Source: Acidobacteriota bacterium (GTDB lineage: Bacteria > Acidobacteriota > UBA4820 > DSQY01). From it: DNA of 7,163 bases. The stretch spans positions 1-7,163 of the forward strand of contig JAEMPZ010000108.1 of NCBI GenBank assembly GCA_022759065.1. The letters run 5' to 3'. Numbering within the stretch: position 1 is the first letter of the stretch; the number at the start of each line of letters is the position of its first letter. The notes beneath the pieces are model-generated. The model saw only the letters and a program-made list of their open reading frames with translations, ran no database searches and was not told the origin of the DNA. This document shows, piece after piece, positions 5,035 through 7,163 of this stretch. Made by a program: the position numbers and the translations under genes.

Positions 5035-6992
5035 AGCGCCTTTGCTGCAAGCTCCAGCACATCAACGGTCTTGAATGCTTCGTGGCCGGTCTCTCCCGCC
5101 GCGTTCGAGAGCATGACGTTGCAGAAGGGACACGCCACGGCGACGCTCTCGGCGCCCGTGGCCATGGCCTGCTCGAAGCGGGCGTGGTTGATGCGCTTGC
5201 CGAGCTTCTCCTCCAGCCAGAAGCGGCCGCCGCCGGCGCCGCAACACATGGCCGCCTCTCCGCTCCAATCCATCTCTTTCAATGAAACCCCGTGGATGGC
5301 ATTGAGGATGGCCCTGGGCGCCTTGGTCTCGCCGTTATACCGGGCAAGATAGCAGGGATCGTGGTAAGTCAACTTCTCTTGGACATTTCCGCCGAGCTTC
5401 AGGCGCCCTTCCGCAAGAAGTTTGGCCACGAGTTCCGTCCCGTGGATCACTTCGTAGTTTCCGCCGAAGGCCGGGTACTCGTTCTTCAGGGTGTTAAGGC
5501 AGTGCGGGCAGTTCGTGACTATCTTTTTGACCTTGTATCCGTTCATGGTCTCGACGTTGCCCTCGGCCAGCGTGGCAAACAGGTACTCGTTGCCCAGCCT
5601 TCTCGCCGAATCGCCGGTGCAGTTCTCCTCTTCGCCCAGCGTGGCGAACGAAACGTTGGCGGCCTTCAATAATTTGACGAGGGCCTGCGAGACCTTCTGG
5701 CCCGCCGCGTCGTAAGCCCCGGCGCACCCGACCCAGAAGAGGTACTCGGCGTCCGGCTTGTCCGAAATGAGCGGGACGTCCAACCCGTCGGCCCACTTGG
5801 CCCTGTCAGTCCTGGGCATGTTCCACGGGTTGCCCTGGCGTTCCATGCCTTTGAAGCCGGCCTGCGCCTCCTGGGGGAAGCTGCTCTCTTCGAGTGTCAG
5901 ATACCGGCGCATCCCGACGAGCTTGTCCACGTAGCTTATGGTAAGCGGGCAGGCCCACTCGCAGTAGCCGCACGTCGTGCAGGCCCAGATGGTTTCCTCG
6001 CTGATCTTTCCGCCGATCAAAGGCCTCTTTTCAGGAACGCCCTTGTCCTTCGCCATGTCGGCGAGCGGGGTCGCGTAAAGGTAATCCCTCAGGTCGTTGC
6101 AGTATTCGCGGGGCTTTAGAGGCTTTCCCGTGACATTGGTGGGACAATGTTCGACACAGCGGCCGCACTCGGTGCAGGTGTAGAGGTCCAGCATCTGTTT
6201 CCAACTCAAGTCCTGAATCTTGTTGATTCCGAAGTGCTCGGCTTCGAGGTCCATCGGCTTGATGTTCTTGTTCGGCTCAAGGTTCCTGAAATAGACGTTG
6301 AAAAGCGCCGTGAAGACGTGAAAGTGCTTGGAGTATGGCAGGAAGTTCATGAAGCCGAAGAAGATCACGAGGTGGGCCCACCACATCACGCTATACAAAA
6401 GCGCCAAGCCCGAATGGCTCAGGCCGCCCAAAAGCCCCGCGACGAATAGTCCAACTGGGGACCAAGCCTTCCAATCTGGATTGTTCATCGCGATGAAAGC
6501 GCCGTCGGCCATCAGGTCGGTCACCATCAGCCAGCCGATGAGATTCAGAGTGGCCCAGGCGTCCCATGAATTATGGACCCTTTCGAGGCGCCCTCGAAGC
6601 CTTCTCGCCGTGGCCATCAGTATGCCAAGTATGACCAGCACCTCGAAGATGTCCTTCGTCGTCTGGTAGCCCAGGCCCCAGATGCCGAGCGTCTCGGTCA
6701 TATGAAACGACGGGAAGAGCCCTTCGGCGATAAGCGAAAGCGAGCGAAACGCTAGAACGCAGAATCCCCAGAAGATCATGAGGTGAAAGACCCCGGCATA
6801 GCGGTCCCGCAGCATCCTCGTCTGGGCGAAGGCGTAAAGGAAGAGGCCCTTTAGGCGTTCCCACGGGTGATCGAACCTGTCATCCGGCACTCCGGCCATC
6901 AGCGCCATGATGCGGCGATAGGCCGTGTTGGCAAAGAGCGCGAGAGATGCGAAAACAAAACCCCAGAAGATCATCGTCTGAACCGGATGCAT
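5031..6992 (-). CDS. membrane Fe-S oxidoreductase: cytochrome b, two 4Fe-4S, two CCG domains (HdrDE/FadF/EMO-like)
   Basis: The 653-residue protein fuses a NarI-like cytochrome b membrane region (about 5-220, five to six hydrophobic segments) to a soluble HdrD-like part. His70 and His207 sit in membrane segments and, with His223 and His225, are candidate heme ligands. Two ferredoxin motifs follow: Cys273, 276, 279, 283 and Cys338, 341, 344, 348, each ending in CP. The first CCG domain has Cys423, Cys458 (ENCTGDSARR, with Thr in place of the second Cys) and Cys495/498. The second is canonical, with Cys547, Cys583-584 (CCGAGGG) and Cys621/624. This architecture is that of B. subtilis FadF and of proteins assigned as electron-transfer-flavoprotein:menaquinone oxidoreductase, which pass electrons from acyl-CoA oxidation to the quinone pool. 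No etfAB or acyl-CoA dehydrogenase gene is in view, so that partner is inferred. The ATG at 6992 is chosen over a GTG at 7019 because the ideal Shine-Dalgarno lies inside that extension. Confidence 0.9.
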   Translation of the reverse strand: MHPVQTMIFWGFVFASLALFANTAYRRIMALMAGVPDDRFDHPWERLKGLFLYAFAQTRMLRDRYAGVFHLMIFWGFCVLAFRSLSLIAEGLFPSFHMTETLGIWGLGYQTTKDIFEVLVILGILMATARRLRGRLERVHNSWDAWATLNLIGWLMVTDLMADGAFIAMNNPDWKAWSPVGLFVAGLLGGLSHSGLALLYSVMWWAHLVIFFGFMNFLPYSKHFHVFTALFNVYFRNLEPNKNIKPMDLEAEHFGINKIQDLSWKQMLDLYTCTECGRCVEHCPTNVTGKPLKPREYCNDLRDYLYATPLADMAKDKGVPEKRPLIGGKISEETIWACTTCGYCEWACPLTISYVDKLVGMRRYLTLEESSFPQEAQAGFKGMERQGNPWNMPRTDRAKWADGLDVPLISDKPDAEYLFWVGCAGAYDAAGQKVSQALVKLLKAANVSFATLGEEENCTGDSARRLGNEYLFATLAEGNVETMNGYKVKKIVTNCPHCLNTLKNEYPAFGGNYEVIHGTELVAKLLAEGRLKLGGNVQEKLTYHDPCYLARYNGETKAPRAILNAIHGVSLKEMDWSGEAAMCCGAGGGRFWLEEKLGKRINHARFEQAMATGAESVAVACPFCNVMLSNAAGETGHEAFKTVDVLELAAKAL

Positions 6993-6997
6993 GGGCC

Positions 6998-7003
6998 CCT
7001 CCT
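6998..7003 (-). promoter_or_regulatory. RBS that decides the start of the Fe-S oxidoreductase
   Basis: On the minus strand AGGAGG (7003-6998, within GAGGAGGGG) lies 5 nt before ATG 6992-6990. Starting at GTG 7019 would make this site code for Glu-Glu-Gly and would add nine residues, MKLLFEEGP, before the conserved-looking membrane segment. Confidence 0.75.
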
Positions 7004-7022
7004 CAAACAAAAGTTTCACGAT

Positions 7023-7048
7023 CGCCTCCGCCTCATGGCGGAAGGCGG
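7023..7048 (-). other. GC-rich hairpin in the 5' leader of the oxidoreductase gene
   Basis: CGCCTCCGCC (7023-7032) faces GGCGGAAGGCG (7037-7047). They pair over the full length with a single bulged base and a 4-nt loop, TCAT. It lies 20 nt beyond the Shine-Dalgarno, so it does not mask it. The predicted transcription start (about 7043) falls inside it, so either it is not transcribed whole or the real start is further upstream. Role unknown. Confidence 0.4.
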
Positions 7049-7049
7049 T

Positions 7050-7078
7050 AGTATAAGCAAAATGGAGTTGGGAAGGAA
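7050..7078 (-). promoter_or_regulatory. weak promoter candidate for the oxidoreductase gene
   Basis: TATACT (7055-7050, minus strand) is a good -10 box. The hexamer 17 nt upstream, TTCCTT (7078-7073), is a poor -35. The true promoter may be activator-dependent or lie beyond the window. Confidence 0.3.
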
Positions 7079-7134
7079 GGGGAGGGAAAGAGGTGCCGGG
7101 GTATCGGGGTTAAGGGCAGGCTGTTAGTGGGGAA

Positions 7135-7163
7135 AAGTATGAAGTATGAAGGCGGAAGTATGA
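7135..7163. repeat. start of a third 7-bp repeat array, cut by the window edge
   Basis: Units AAGTATG (7135), AAGTATG (7142), AAGGCGG (7149) and AAGTATG (7156) follow one another exactly in 7-bp phase and run to the end of the window. The unit resembles AAGTACG followed by AAGG found directly after uvrC at 2271-2281. Whether an inverted partner lies beyond the edge cannot be seen. Confidence 0.65.

Overview
The window is chromosomal DNA of a Gram-negative bacterium with fairly high G+C content. It shows a lipoprotein signal peptide, sigma70-type promoters with 17-nt spacers, strong Shine-Dalgarno sites, and a tRNA with encoded CCA. A DUF4388 (PATAN-like) protein, a membrane cytochrome b/Fe-S/CCG-domain oxidoreductase and a lysine-rich histone-like peptide would fit Desulfobacterota, Myxococcota, Acidobacteriota or an uncultured relative. 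That placement is inference; no gene here fixes the phylum.

Layout. At 1-101 there may be the 3' tail of an upstream gene. At 98-413 lies a complete small transcription unit: a near-consensus promoter, a strong RBS, a 40-residue Lys/Ala/Val peptide, and two hairpins of which the second is a textbook terminator. uvrC (nucleotide excision repair) fills 502-2271 on the + strand. It converges on a minus-strand gene (2364-3704) that joins an AbrB-like N-terminus to DUF4388. The 92-nt gap between them holds an inverted array of 7-bp repeats. Near 3722-3788 two divergent promoters serve the DUF4388 gene (minus) and a tRNA-Phe(GAA) gene (plus); the tRNA is preceded by a UUCG-capped hairpin. A second inverted 7-bp repeat array separates the tRNA from a TTG-started patatin-like lipoprotein gene (4072-5034). 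That gene converges on a 653-residue membrane Fe-S oxidoreductase gene (5031-6992, minus), and the two stop codons share one CTAG. The 171 nt beyond that gene's start (6993-7163) hold its RBS, a GC hairpin, a weak promoter candidate, a run of G-tracts and the start of a third 7-bp repeat array cut by the window edge.

The genes look like independent housekeeping units: DNA repair, nucleoid binding, a signalling or regulatory protein, translation, lipid hydrolysis and membrane electron transfer. They are not one pathway, and I see no phage, transposon, CRISPR or defence genes. The least explained signal is the recurring degenerate 7-bp repeat, which occupies three intergenic spacers with a different unit in each and is arranged as inverted arms in two of them.
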